This document shows positions 36,440-45,922 of a stretch of 64,000 nucleotides of DNA, piece after piece. The notes below the pieces were generated by a model. That model was not told the origin of the DNA. It saw nothing but the letters and a program-made list of their open reading frames with translations, and did no database searches. A program made the position numbers and the translations under genes. This DNA comes from Emcibacter sp. GTDB taxonomy: Bacteria > Pseudomonadota > Alphaproteobacteria > Sphingomonadales > Emcibacteraceae. Each line of letters opens with the position of its first letter. The stretch's first letter is position 1. Location of the stretch: NCBI GenBank assembly GCA_021647465.1, contig JAKIUQ010000008.1, positions 1 through 64,000 of the forward strand. Reading direction: 5' to 3'.

Positions 36440-36517
36440 ATGACAAAATATTTAACGGAATTTATGGGGGCGTTGGGGAGAAAGACGGATACCTTGGATT
36501 GGATGCGCCTTGGTTAA
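36440..36517 (+). CDS. Possible 25-residue small protein
   Basis: A short frame between two kinase genes: ATG at 36440, TAA at 36515-36517, with AGAGGG 7 nt upstream. The product begins MTKYLTEF and ends DWMRLG, has no obvious membrane segment and no family I know. Support is only the good ribosome binding site and the position inside a co-directional gene set; it could well be chance. Confidence 0.25.
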   Translation: MTKYLTEFMGALGRKTDTLDWMRLG

Positions 36518-36535
36518 TCAGAAAGAAGAGATGAA

Positions 36536-37753
36536 ATGAATACATTAAACGGCAATCTCAACACAGACCCTAAGAAGGCCTGCATCATGATTGTAGATGA
36601 TGAAGCTGTTAATGTCCGGCTGCTGGAAAAGATTCTCTCCACAGCAGGGTATGAGAATGTAATCGGCACGCAAGAGCCGGCTAAGGTATTGTCATTACAT
36701 CAGAAGTATGGCTGTGACTTAATCCTGCTTGATCTTGACATGCCGGAACTGGATGGCTATGGGGTAATGGAGCAGATTAATGAATGGACCAACAATAACC
36801 CGCCGCCCATTCTTGTTTTAACGGCGCAGCATATGCAGAGTTATCGCCAGCGTGCGCTGGATAATGGCGCGCGCGATTATGTGACCAAGCCTTTTGACGC
36901 CAGTGAGTTATTATCTCGCGTCCGTAATTTGCTGGAAATTCGAATGTCCTATAAAATCATGCATCTTCAGAATGAAATCCTGGAATCACGGGTGCAGGCG
37001 CGGACCCTCGAACTGAATTCTGCCAAGGAATTTGCAGAGCATGCCAACCATACCAAAACCCAGTTTTTGGCCAATATGAGCCACGAACTGCGAACGCCGT
37101 TAAATGGTATTATTGGTTTTTCGGAAATTATGAAATCTCAGTTATTTGGAGAACTTGGCAGCCGCCAATATGTGGGTTATGCCAATGATATTCACACGGC
37201 GGGGGAACATCTTTTGGGGATCATCAATAATATTCTGGATATTTCCCGCGTCGAAACAGGTGATATTGAACTGAATATCGAACCGGTCATTCTAAAAGAT
37301 ATCATAGACTCCTGCATCAGAATGGTTGCAGAATCCGCTGAGGAGAAGGGGATGACTTTAACCGTAGAGTTTGACCCGGAAATCCCGGTAATGATGGCCG
37401 ATGAAACGCGGCTAAAACAAGTGATATTGAATTTGCTCACCAATTGCGTCCGACATGCGCCGGACTCGTCTGTTATAATATCAGCAGATATAGAGGAAGA
37501 TTTCCTGATGGTACGGATTTGTGATACAGGTAAGGGAATCCCTGAAGAAGATCTGGCGCTTGTTTTGCAGCCATTCGGGCAGTCAAGGAAGAATTCCCAA
37601 ATCACCCATGATGGCGTGGGCCTCGGACTACATCTTGCGAAAGTACTGACAGAGCTTCATGGGGGCAGCCTGTTGCTTGAAAGCAAGCTTGATGAGGGTA
37701 CCGCCGTAAGCCTGACTTTTCCGTCATCTTTATTCTGTGACAATAATGAGTGA
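36536..37753 (+). CDS. Histidine kinase with N-terminal receiver (REC-HisKA-HATPase)
   Basis: A 405-residue soluble kinase. Receiver at about 15-135 with MIVDDE and acceptor D66 (LILLDLDMP); a coiled-coil linker (about 140-172); HisKA with H183 ([10 protein letters not shown]); HATPase with [17 protein letters not shown] and GVGLGLH. A receiver placed before the kinase suggests its activity is set by another kinase's phosphate. It has no sensor of its own. Confidence 0.9.
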   Translation: MNTLNGNLNTDPKKACIMIVDDEAVNVRLLEKILSTAGYENVIGTQEPAKVLSLHQKYGCDLILLDLDMPELDGYGVMEQINEWTNNNPPPILVLTAQHMQSYRQRALDNGARDYVTKPFDASELLSRVRNLLEIRMSYKIMHLQNEILESRVQARTLELNSAKEFAEHANHTKTQFLANMSHELRTPLNGIIGFSEIMKSQLFGELGSRQYVGYANDIHTAGEHLLGIINNILDISRVETGDIELNIEPVILKDIIDSCIRMVAESAEEKGMTLTVEFDPEIPVMMADETRLKQVILNLLTNCVRHAPDSSVIISADIEEDFLMVRICDTGKGIPEEDLALVLQPFGQSRKNSQITHDGVGLGLHLAKVLTELHGGSLLLESKLDEGTAVSLTFPSSLFCDNNE

Positions 37754-37834
37754 CAGGGACATTAATTTAATTTTCTGGTAATATTACAACTTTAAGATAG
37801 TCTCAAGACGTATTTTTTAGGAAGGGCAGTCTTC

Positions 37835-40588
37835 ATGGCAGGATCCACAGGGATTAATGTGGCGGCAAAACTGACGGAAATAAAGCACTCATTCAAACGC
37901 CATCTTCCGGGTAAACTTGATGAAATTGAAAACCTATGGGCGTCTCTTGGGGCGGCAGAGACATATGATAAATCATTGGATGACCTTCGCCGAATGGTTC
38001 ATAGTCTGGCGGGATCCGGGGGTACTTTTGGGGCAGATGCGGTTAGTAGGGTCGCCAAAGAATTAGAACGAATTTTTGATGCTAATTTTATGGATCTGGA
38101 TCAGAAATCGGCTGCCGGCCCAAATGTCCTCAAGGCCATGGATGAGGGTATCGCCGAGCTCAGGAAAGTTGCGGAGAATTGGCAGCCTTCGGATGTGCCT
38201 TATATTGAAAGTATCACTATAAAGCGCACGGATCCGAGAAATCTAATATATCTGGCAGAGGATGACGAGCATTTCGCGGCTGACCTGGTCGTGCATTTGG
38301 AGCAGGCCCGTTACCGCGTGAAACATTATACAAGATTAAGCGATTTCGAAAAGGCCTGCGAGCATGAGCTTCCCGATATTGTTATCATGGATGTTGTTTT
38401 CCAGGATGGGGATGCGGCAGGCGCGGATGTCATTAAAAGATTGAAAAATAAAACAGAAATTTTCCCGCCGGTTATCTTTATTTCCGTACGCGACGATATG
38501 GCGAGCCGTCTTGCGGCGGCGCGTGCGGGGGCACGGCGTTATTTTCATAAACCCTTGGAAATTGATAAGCTCATTCAGACGGTAAATGGCTTCACAGAAA
38601 GAACCGTGAAAACCCCCTTTCGGATATTGTTAATTGATGATGATGAGACCTTGCTGGAATATTATGCTGCGGTTTTAAGGGAGGCTGGCATGGACATTAA
38701 AACCCTGTCTAATCCTTTGGAAGCTCTAACATTGATTCAGGAATTCAAGCCGGACGTTGTGGTAACGGATGTTTATATGCCGGATTGTTCCGGGCCGGAA
38801 CTTGCGCAGGTGATCCGGCAAGATGATACATGGGCCTTGATGCCTATCCTGTTTTTATCCACAGAATCTGATATGGACCGCCGGTTGATGGCTCTGAATT
38901 TTGGGGGTGACGATTTTCTGATAAAACCCGTAGAAGTCAACCACCTGAAAACGGCCATTCGTACAAAAGCAAAGCGGGCTCGCTGGGCCAGCCGGCTTAA
39001 TAATGACCTGTCCGTCGCCTTGAGAGAGAATAAATTTCAACTTGCGACCATGGATCAACATGATCTGGTCAGTACAACAGATGTTGCGGGGCGGATTACC
39101 GGCGTTAATGGTAAATTTTGTAAAGTCAGCGGCTATAGCCGGGAAGAATTATTAGGACAAAATCACAATATCCTGAAATCCGGCAAACATCCTGAAGAAT
39201 ATTATAGTGACCTGTGGCAGACCATATCTGGCGGTAATGTCTGGCACGGCAGACTGTGCAACAGAAAAAAGAATGGGGATGAATATTGGGTAGAATCCAC
39301 TATTGTGCCGTTTTTAAATGACGCGGGGAAACCCTATAAATATGTTTCGGCCCGCACTGATATCACGACGTTGGTTCAGACGGAACAGGCTTTGATACTT
39401 GCCCGCGAGGAGGCGGAAAGTGCCAATCATGCCAAATCTCAATTCCTCTCCAGCATGTCCCATGAATTACGAACCCCAATGAATGCCATTATGGGATTTG
39501 GACAGCTCCTCAGAATGGAAACGGAGCAGCCGTTAAATGCCTCCCAGAAGGAAAATGTTGATGAGATATTCAAAGCCAGTCACCATCTCCTGAATCTGAT
39601 AAATGAAATACTTGATCTTGCCACGATTGAATCTGGCCGTGTTGACCTGTCCATGGAATCCGTGGAGCTTGCCCAGATAATTATTGAATCATTGCAACTG
39701 ATAACGCCCTTGGCGCAAAGGCGCGGGATTGACATTGCCCTGACGTTGAATGGGTCGGCCCTTACGGTTGAGCAATTGTCTCAGAAACATCATGCGGTGC
39801 GTGTGGACCGTATCAGGCTCAAACAAGTGATGCTTAATTTATTGAGTAATGCGGTAAAATATAACCATGAGAATGGCAAGATTATGATTGACTGTACCAT
39901 CAGGGAAAAGCTTGCGCGGGTCAGCATTATGGATAGCGGCCCGGGCCTTGATGCGGCAGAGCAGGCTCAATTGTTTAAACCCTTCACGCGTCTGGGCGCA
40001 CAGCAATCAGAAGTGGAAGGGGCAGGGATTGGTCTGGTGATCACCAAAAATCTTGTTGAGCTTATGGGGGGGACAATCGGATTAGATAGTGAACCTGGCA
40101 AGGGTTGTTGTTTTTGGACAGAATTTCCAAATGATGTTCTGCCAGAATTGCCCAGCGAAATGACAGCGCAAAAAGATGTTGACCTGCCGCCGGAGATGAA
40201 TGAGCTGATCAAATGTCATGCGGTATTATATATCGAAGATAATCCCGCGAACCTTAGGCTGGTGAAGCAACTTTTGGCAAAAAAAACCAATCTTCATATG
40301 TGGAGCGCCCCGGAACCGCGCCTTGGGCTGGAGCTTGCCGCAGAACATAAACCGGAAATCATTCTTTTGGACATCAACCTGCCGGGCATGAATGGTTTTG
40401 AAGTGCTCCAACATTTACGCAGCCGCGCGGAAACACGTGAAACACCGATCATAGCCATTAGCGCCAATGCCATGCCCGATGATATAGAAAAGGGCCTGGC
40501 AGCGGGATTTGATGACTATATCACCAAACCCATTGATGTGAATTTACTCTTAAAAGCCATAGAGCGAAACCTACATATAAAGTCGTAA
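37835..40588 (+). CDS. Hybrid histidine kinase, HPt-REC-REC-PAS-HisKA-HATPase-REC
   Basis: A 917-residue soluble hybrid kinase. An HPt-like domain starts the protein (phospho-histidine candidate H56 in RRMVHSLAGSGG), followed by two receivers (about 125-245, IVIMDVVF; about 265-375, VVVTDVYMP), one PAS (about 415-515), HisKA with H543, HATPase (NLLSNAVKYN, GAGIGLV) and a last receiver with ILLDINLPGMNG. The second receiver has the full acidic pocket IDDDE. It shares modules with the kinase at 32717 but lacks two PAS domains and the GAF. HPt, kinase and receivers in one chain allow a complete phosphorelay. Confidence 0.9.
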   Translation: MAGSTGINVAAKLTEIKHSFKRHLPGKLDEIENLWASLGAAETYDKSLDDLRRMVHSLAGSGGTFGADAVSRVAKELERIFDANFMDLDQKSAAGPNVLKAMDEGIAELRKVAENWQPSDVPYIESITIKRTDPRNLIYLAEDDEHFAADLVVHLEQARYRVKHYTRLSDFEKACEHELPDIVIMDVVFQDGDAAGADVIKRLKNKTEIFPPVIFISVRDDMASRLAAARAGARRYFHKPLEIDKLIQTVNGFTERTVKTPFRILLIDDDETLLEYYAAVLREAGMDIKTLSNPLEALTLIQEFKPDVVVTDVYMPDCSGPELAQVIRQDDTWALMPILFLSTESDMDRRLMALNFGGDDFLIKPVEVNHLKTAIRTKAKRARWASRLNNDLSVALRENKFQLATMDQHDLVSTTDVAGRITGVNGKFCKVSGYSREELLGQNHNILKSGKHPEEYYSDLWQTISGGNVWHGRLCNRKKNGDEYWVESTIVPFLNDAGKPYKYVSARTDITTLVQTEQALILAREEAESANHAKSQFLSSMSHELRTPMNAIMGFGQLLRMETEQPLNASQKENVDEIFKASHHLLNLINEILDLATIESGRVDLSMESVELAQIIIESLQLITPLAQRRGIDIALTLNGSALTVEQLSQKHHAVRVDRIRLKQVMLNLLSNAVKYNHENGKIMIDCTIREKLARVSIMDSGPGLDAAEQAQLFKPFTRLGAQQSEVEGAGIGLVITKNLVELMGGTIGLDSEPGKGCCFWTEFPNDVLPELPSEMTAQKDVDLPPEMNELIKCHAVLYIEDNPANLRLVKQLLAKKTNLHMWSAPEPRLGLELAAEHKPEIILLDINLPGMNGFEVLQHLRSRAETRETPIIAISANAMPDDIEKGLAAGFDDYITKPIDVNLLLKAIERNLHIKS

Positions 40589-40627
40589 AAATCAGTCTTT
40601 CACAGATAATCAGGAGATTAAAAATAT

Positions 40628-41017
40628 ATGCCGGAATTAAAGCGAATATTATATGTCGAAGATGAAGCTGATATTCGGGCTGTGGCAGAAATAGCCCTTG
40701 AGGCCGTCGGCGGTTTTGAGCTTAAGGCCTGTAGATCAGGGCAAGAAGCGCTGACAGAAGTCACGGATTTTGGGCCGGATTTGTTATTACTTGACGTGAT
40801 GATGCCGGGTATGGATGGCCCAACGACTTTAGAGGCTTTGTGGAAATTACCTGAATTGAGCGAAACCCCGGCAATTTTCATGACGGCCAAGGTTCAACCC
40901 GAAGAGGTTATTGCCCTTAAAAAGGCCGGTGTTCTGGATGTGATTACCAAGCCTTTTGATCCCATGGGGCTTGCGGATCAAATTCGAACCATATGGCGGG
41001 CCTATTCTGCTGAGTGA
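40628..41017 (+). CDS. Single-domain response regulator (CheY-like)
   Basis: A 129-residue receiver with no output domain: ILYVEDEAD supplies the acidic pocket, D56 (LLLLDVMMPGMDG) is the phospho-acceptor, and MTAK and ITKPFD give the conserved Thr and Lys. It probably shuttles phosphate between the island's kinases or acts by protein contact. It lies 19 bp before the membrane-bound kinase gene, so that kinase is a likely partner. Confidence 0.92.
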   Translation: MPELKRILYVEDEADIRAVAEIALEAVGGFELKACRSGQEALTEVTDFGPDLLLLDVMMPGMDGPTTLEALWKLPELSETPAIFMTAKVQPEEVIALKKAGVLDVITKPFDPMGLADQIRTIWRAYSAE

Positions 41018-41036
41018 AAAGAAGTGAGGGCCTATC

Positions 41037-44000
41037 ATGAAATTCTCTATTGTTTATAAATTCAGCTTAAGCGTCATTATTCTGGTGCTGGCGAGCAGCG
41101 GTATGGTTGGCGCTCTATTTTATACCAAAACAACGAAGGTTCTTGTTGAAAATACGCTGGAAGATATCACCGTAGAAATTAGGAGTGCGGGCCGACGGCT
41201 TCAGATGCATGTGGAGGCCCAGTATGAGGATGTTCTGTTTCTGGCCCATACGCCGCCTGTTCAGGGGTTTCTCAGGGCGAAAAAAAACGGCAATTTTGAC
41301 AAAGAAGGCGGCTCTACATTAGACCAATGGGAAAGTCATCTGACGGCAATTTTTATAGAGCTGATGAAAAGAAAAACCCCCTATGATAAAATCCGCTTTA
41401 TCGATAAATCAGGGCAGGAGATTATCGTTGTCGGGCGTGAAAAGGGCCAGGTTGTCAGCATAGAAGGCCCTGATTTGCAAAATAAAGCGCACCGTGAATA
41501 TTTTTCTGAAACCCTTAAATTGCCGCCAGAATCAGTTTATCTGTCAGAAATGAATTTAAACAGAGAATATGGCAAAGTGAGTGTGCCGCATATGGAAGTG
41601 ATGCGGGCCGCCACCCCTGTTTTTGATTTAGGTACCGGCCTTGTTGCCGGTGTGTTGGTCTTAACTGTAGATGTTAGCCATGAATTGCTGGAGATTCAGC
41701 GCAATATTCAAGGTGTGGGCCGCGAAATTTATATTACCAATGATAAGGGTGAATATTTACTGCATCCGGACAGCGACAAGGATTTCGCCTTTGATCTGGG
41801 GCATGATTATAATATTCAGCAAGATATCCCGCAGTTGGAACCATTGTTTTTGCCCGAAACCCAATCTGCGCGCCTCGTATTGCTGCCCGAGGATACGGGG
41901 GGCTCTCATGTGATGAGTTTCTTAAGAGTGGCTTTCGACCCCTCTCGTCCGGAACGGTTCATTGCCGTGGGGATAACAAAACTTTATGATGAAATTCTTG
42001 CCAAGCAGAAAGATGTTTTGAATGACATGTTGTTTTGGGCATTAGCCCTAGCGGTATTGGCAAGTTTTCTGGCTGTTCTTCTTGCTTACCGCTTGTCTAA
42101 ACCCATAAAGCTCATGACACAGGTTATGAATGATTATATTCACAACCGTAAAAGCACAGGGCATATGCCGGTAAATCAAGGTGACGAGATTGGTGTTCTG
42201 GCTCGAAGTTACAAGACGTTGATCGACCAAGTAGAAGATGCCCAAACGCGCCTTGAAGAGATGAACCGTAATCTGGAAACAAAAGTGGCGGAACGCACGC
42301 GGGAGCTGGAAACCAGTGAGCTGCGTCAGCGTACCATTGTTGAGAATATGGTGGACGGGCTGATTACCATTGATGAAAAAGGCATCATTGCCATGCTTAA
42401 TCCTGCGGCTATTGAACTTTTTGGTTATCGCGCGGAAGAAGTGGTTGGTAAAAACCTGAAGATGTTGATGCCGGAGCCGTATCATTCGGAACATGATGGT
42501 TATCTGGAAAATTATTCTACGACACACAAGAAAAAAATTATCGGCATAGGCCGAGAGGTTGAAGGCCTTCATAAAAGCGGCAGAAGATTTCCCATTGATT
42601 TGGCCGTTAGTGAAATTCTGGTGGATGGTCAAAAATTATACACCGGGGTTGTCCGTGATATTACAGAGCGTAAAGAGATGGATAAGATGAAAAACGAGTT
42701 TATCTCTACGGTCAGCCATGAACTGCGCACGCCCCTGACATCCATTCGCGGGTCTTTGGGATTAATTACCGGCGGCGCGGTGGGGGCCTTGCCGGAACAG
42801 GCTGATGAAATGCTCAGGATTGCCAGTAATAATACGGAACGATTGCTGTTGCTGATTAATGATATCCTTGATATTCAGAAAATTGAATCAGGTGAAATGG
42901 CCTTTAAATTTTGCAGCCTTGACCTGAAGCCATTCCTTGAGCAGGCGGTGGCGGAAAATGAAGGTTACGGCACGCAACATGGGGTAAAATTTGTCATTTC
43001 CCAGACCTTGGAAAATGCATGGGTTTATGCCGACAAAGACCGCCTTATGCAGGTTATGGGAAATCTATTTTCCAATGCGGCCAAATTTTCGCCCGTAAAT
43101 GGCACTGTGGAAATTTCGCTGGCCCATCATCATACGAATATATTACGTATTTCGGTGACGGATAAGGGGCCGGGGATACCCGAAGAATTCCAGCCTAGAT
43201 TATATGATAAATTTACCCAGTCTGATTCATCGGATACGCGGCAGAAGGGGGGTACTGGTCTGGGATTGAATATTTCAAAGGTTATTGTTGAGAAACATGG
43301 GGGCCGTATTAATTTTGTCAGCAGTGAAGGGATCGGAACAACTTTTTATGTCGAATTGCCCGGGTTGGCCGGAAAGAGAACAGGTGATGAAAAAGATAAT
43401 ATGCCGCAACAGCTGGCAGAAAATACGTCGGAACCGTCTGTCTTGATCGTTGAGGATGATCATGATATTGCCGCCTTAATCAGAAGGATGCTGGCCGAAA
43501 GCGGCTATGATAGCGATATTGCCTATAGCGTTGCGGAGGCCAAGGCAAAATTAATCGCCAATCCCGGGCAATATGAGGTCATAACGCTTGACCTTGTTCT
43601 GCCCGGCGAAGGGGGTATTAGCTTTATGACGGATCTGAAACAAGATCGCCTTACGCGCGATATTCCCGTGGTTGTTGTTTCGGTTATGGCCGATGAAACC
43701 AGACAGTCATTAAACGGCGAGGCTATTGATGTTGTCGACTGGCTGCAAAAACCCATTAATCAAAAACGGCTGGTCGCCGCTATCAATCAGGCTGCCGGCA
43801 CCATTGGTCTGCCGCGGGTGTTGCATGTGGAAGATGACGAAGATGTCCATAAAGTTGTTAGCACTATGCTCAGCGAGCATTGCACATTGACCTGGGCACC
43901 TACCCTTGCCGCAGCAAGAGAGGCTCTGGATTCTGAGAAATTCGATCTTTTGTTGCTGGATATTGGCCTTCCGGATGGCTCAGGGCTGGAATTGCTGGAA

Positions 44001-44171
44001 ATGCTAGACAAAATCTCGCCGCCGCTAAGGGTTGTTATATTTTCCGCATATGACGTGACAGAGGAATATGTCAATAAGGTCAGTGCCGTTCTGGTCAAAT
44101 CCAAAACCAATAATTTCAAATTAGCGGAGGTGATAAAAAATGTTATTGCAAATTCCAGAAAGTCTTCATGA
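41037..44171 (+). CDS. Membrane hybrid kinase, Cache-HAMP-FixL-type PAS-HisKA-HATPase-REC-REC
   Basis: A 1044-residue inner-membrane kinase. Transmembrane segments near residues 8-28 and 333-353 flank a periplasmic double-Cache-like sensor (HREYFSETLKLPP). A HAMP (about 354-405), a coiled coil, then a PAS (about 430-545) with the FixL heme-pocket pattern: H486 (EHDGY), I501, I504 and R506 (IIGIGR). HisKA H561 (TVSHELRTP), HATPase (NLFSNAAKFS, GTGLGLN), and two receivers with acceptors D852 and D975. It may combine a periplasmic signal with oxygen or redox through heme. FixL residue R206 is Asn here. Confidence 0.9.
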   Translation: MKFSIVYKFSLSVIILVLASSGMVGALFYTKTTKVLVENTLEDITVEIRSAGRRLQMHVEAQYEDVLFLAHTPPVQGFLRAKKNGNFDKEGGSTLDQWESHLTAIFIELMKRKTPYDKIRFIDKSGQEIIVVGREKGQVVSIEGPDLQNKAHREYFSETLKLPPESVYLSEMNLNREYGKVSVPHMEVMRAATPVFDLGTGLVAGVLVLTVDVSHELLEIQRNIQGVGREIYITNDKGEYLLHPDSDKDFAFDLGHDYNIQQDIPQLEPLFLPETQSARLVLLPEDTGGSHVMSFLRVAFDPSRPERFIAVGITKLYDEILAKQKDVLNDMLFWALALAVLASFLAVLLAYRLSKPIKLMTQVMNDYIHNRKSTGHMPVNQGDEIGVLARSYKTLIDQVEDAQTRLEEMNRNLETKVAERTRELETSELRQRTIVENMVDGLITIDEKGIIAMLNPAAIELFGYRAEEVVGKNLKMLMPEPYHSEHDGYLENYSTTHKKKIIGIGREVEGLHKSGRRFPIDLAVSEILVDGQKLYTGVVRDITERKEMDKMKNEFISTVSHELRTPLTSIRGSLGLITGGAVGALPEQADEMLRIASNNTERLLLLINDILDIQKIESGEMAFKFCSLDLKPFLEQAVAENEGYGTQHGVKFVISQTLENAWVYADKDRLMQVMGNLFSNAAKFSPVNGTVEISLAHHHTNILRISVTDKGPGIPEEFQPRLYDKFTQSDSSDTRQKGGTGLGLNISKVIVEKHGGRINFVSSEGIGTTFYVELPGLAGKRTGDEKDNMPQQLAENTSEPSVLIVEDDHDIAALIRRMLAESGYDSDIAYSVAEAKAKLIANPGQYEVITLDLVLPGEGGISFMTDLKQDRLTRDIPVVVVSVMADETRQSLNGEAIDVVDWLQKPINQKRLVAAINQAAGTIGLPRVLHVEDDEDVHKVVSTMLSEHCTLTWAPTLAAAREALDSEKFDLLLLDIGLPDGSGLELLEMLDKISPPLRVVIFSAYDVTEEYVNKVSAVLVKSKTNNFKLAEVIKNVIANSRKSS

Positions 44172-44258
44172 CACGTTATTTATTAATTATATTATTTTAA
44201 GACAGTCAAAAATATATCGGGGCTTTTTGAGGGAAAGTGGTAAAGAAGGTTATTTGCC

Positions 44259-45329
44259 ATGATGCGTACGGATCAAACTCTTCTGGAGCAAATGAAAATC
44301 AGTGATGTTGATATTATAAACCGTATGGATGTGCTGGCGCTATCCAAAGAAGAACTCCAGATATTATCCAGTCATCAGAAGGTCATTGACGATAATATCG
44401 ATATTATCGTTGAAGAATTCTACGAAAAACAAACAGAAATTGAAGAAATATCTCTGGTGATTGGGGATGCGGATACGTTGCAACGGTTGCGGAACGCACA
44501 GCGAAGATATGTCATCGATCTTTTCTCGGGCCATTATGACCGGGAATATGTGAATAACCGTTTGCGTATCGGTATGATCCATAAACGGATCGGTGTGGAC
44601 CCAAGGTTATATCTTTCGGCGATCAGGACATTGAAAAATATTGTCAATACGGTTTTAAAACGCAACATCAAGGCCGATGATATATTGGAAATGACGCTGG
44701 ACGCGCTTGATAAGTTGATTTATTTCGATACAACGCTGGTGTTCGATGCCTATATCGACAGTTTGGTGAGAGAAGTCGAAAGTGCAAAAAGAAAAACCGA
44801 AGCCTATGCCGAAGGTCTTGAGGCAAAAGTCGCTGAAAGAACAAAGCAATTGGAAGAACAGGCAAAAACAGACCCCTTAACAGGCACCTATAATCAAAGA
44901 GCCATGCAAGAGCTTCTCAGAAGAGAGCTCACGGTATCCCACAGGCGCCAGACGGTGTTGTCTTTCGTCTATTTTGACATAGATAACTTCAAGAAAATAA
45001 ATGATAAATTTGGTCATATTGAAGGCGATGATGTCTTGAAATATATTGGCAAAATCATGAAGAAGGTCGTCAGAGAAGTTGATATCCCTTGCCGTTATGG
45101 CGGTGATGAATTCTGCCTGATATTACCGGACTGCGCCAATGAGGATGCCAAAATAATATGCGAGAGATTAATCGAAGCCTTTAATGAGGTATATCCTGAA
45201 TATACGCTTAGCATAGGGATCTCCGAGACATCACCGCATAAGCATATGGACGGCGGGGAATTGATTAAAACAGCAGACGATAGAATGTATCAGGCAAAAA
45301 AAGAAACCGGTTCCTATATATGTAATTAA
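44259..45329 (+). CDS. Diguanylate cyclase, probably globin-coupled
   Basis: A 356-residue protein. The helical N-terminus (about 12-170) resembles the sensor globin/protoglobin family, with RLRIGMIHKRIGVDPRLYL around candidate proximal heme ligand H108. A coiled coil (about 172-203) leads to a GGDEF domain (205-355): metal site D240, intact GGDEF at 281-285, and an RxxD inhibitory site at 272-275. It should make c-di-GMP from GTP with product inhibition, controlled by gas binding at the heme. It ends the signalling island, 87 bp after the membrane kinase. Confidence 0.85.
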   Translation: MMRTDQTLLEQMKISDVDIINRMDVLALSKEELQILSSHQKVIDDNIDIIVEEFYEKQTEIEEISLVIGDADTLQRLRNAQRRYVIDLFSGHYDREYVNNRLRIGMIHKRIGVDPRLYLSAIRTLKNIVNTVLKRNIKADDILEMTLDALDKLIYFDTTLVFDAYIDSLVREVESAKRKTEAYAEGLEAKVAERTKQLEEQAKTDPLTGTYNQRAMQELLRRELTVSHRRQTVLSFVYFDIDNFKKINDKFGHIEGDDVLKYIGKIMKKVVREVDIPCRYGGDEFCLILPDCANEDAKIICERLIEAFNEVYPEYTLSIGISETSPHKHMDGGELIKTADDRMYQAKKETGSYICN

Positions 45330-45395
45330 CCATTGTGGTTCTCTAGAATTCCAGTTATTTCGATTATGTTCAATAGCAGGGTCTGGCCATGACGA

Positions 45396-45917
45396 TCATT
45401 TTGATTGGGAAGTTGAAATTTCTTTTTTATAGTGAATTTGCTGTTTTATTTTAGCCCACTGGATATCGGCCTTTTCTTGATTTTCCGGCTCGTTTTCTTG
45501 CCAAAGATTGCGCGTGGGGCCGGAATGGAACAGAAATAGCCTGCCATCCACGATGATCCAGAGTTCAGGCGTTGAGGCCTGCGCCGTGCCATTCAGAGCC
45601 ATCCCCAAAGCATCATAGCCCCCATATTGCGGGGCATATTCTTCCGGCGTTTTAGAGAAGGCCTGCCGGTTCTCAAGGCTGCTGAAATACCAGATGGCAC
45701 CATTCCATGTGACCTGAAAGTTACGCGTGCCTTTTTGCGCCGCGCCTATGGTATGATAGGACACGGGATCAAAGCCATCAATGGCGACACCCGCCTCATT
45801 TATATTTATCTGGGCGACGGGCTGGTTGCCCTGATAGGTAAGGTAAAATGAAAAGCCGCCGCCGATTAACAGCACCAGCGCGGAAAGCAACATCATTAGT
45901 TTGGTGAAGTTATTCAT
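45396..45917 (-). CDS. YHS-domain protein, membrane-anchored
   Basis: A 173-residue protein with one N-terminal membrane segment (LMMLLSALVLLIGGGFSFYL) and a YHS domain (VAIDGFDPVSYHTIG, with YFSSLENRQAF and PEEYAPQYGG). YHS domains are found near metal transporters and in uncharacterised periplasmic proteins. It follows the DUF924 gene by 5 bp and is convergent with the cyclase gene. Function not known. Confidence 0.8.
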   Translation of the reverse strand: MNNFTKLMMLLSALVLLIGGGFSFYLTYQGNQPVAQININEAGVAIDGFDPVSYHTIGAAQKGTRNFQVTWNGAIWYFSSLENRQAFSKTPEEYAPQYGGYDALGMALNGTAQASTPELWIIVDGRLFLFHSGPTRNLWQENEPENQEKADIQWAKIKQQIHYKKEISTSQSK

Positions 45918-45922
45918 GAAAT

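Noticed and set aside
42048..42632. A 194-codon minus-strand frame inside the membrane kinase gene
   Set aside because: It covers the HAMP and PAS coding region, has no recognisable domain and no ribosome binding site; a shadow frame.
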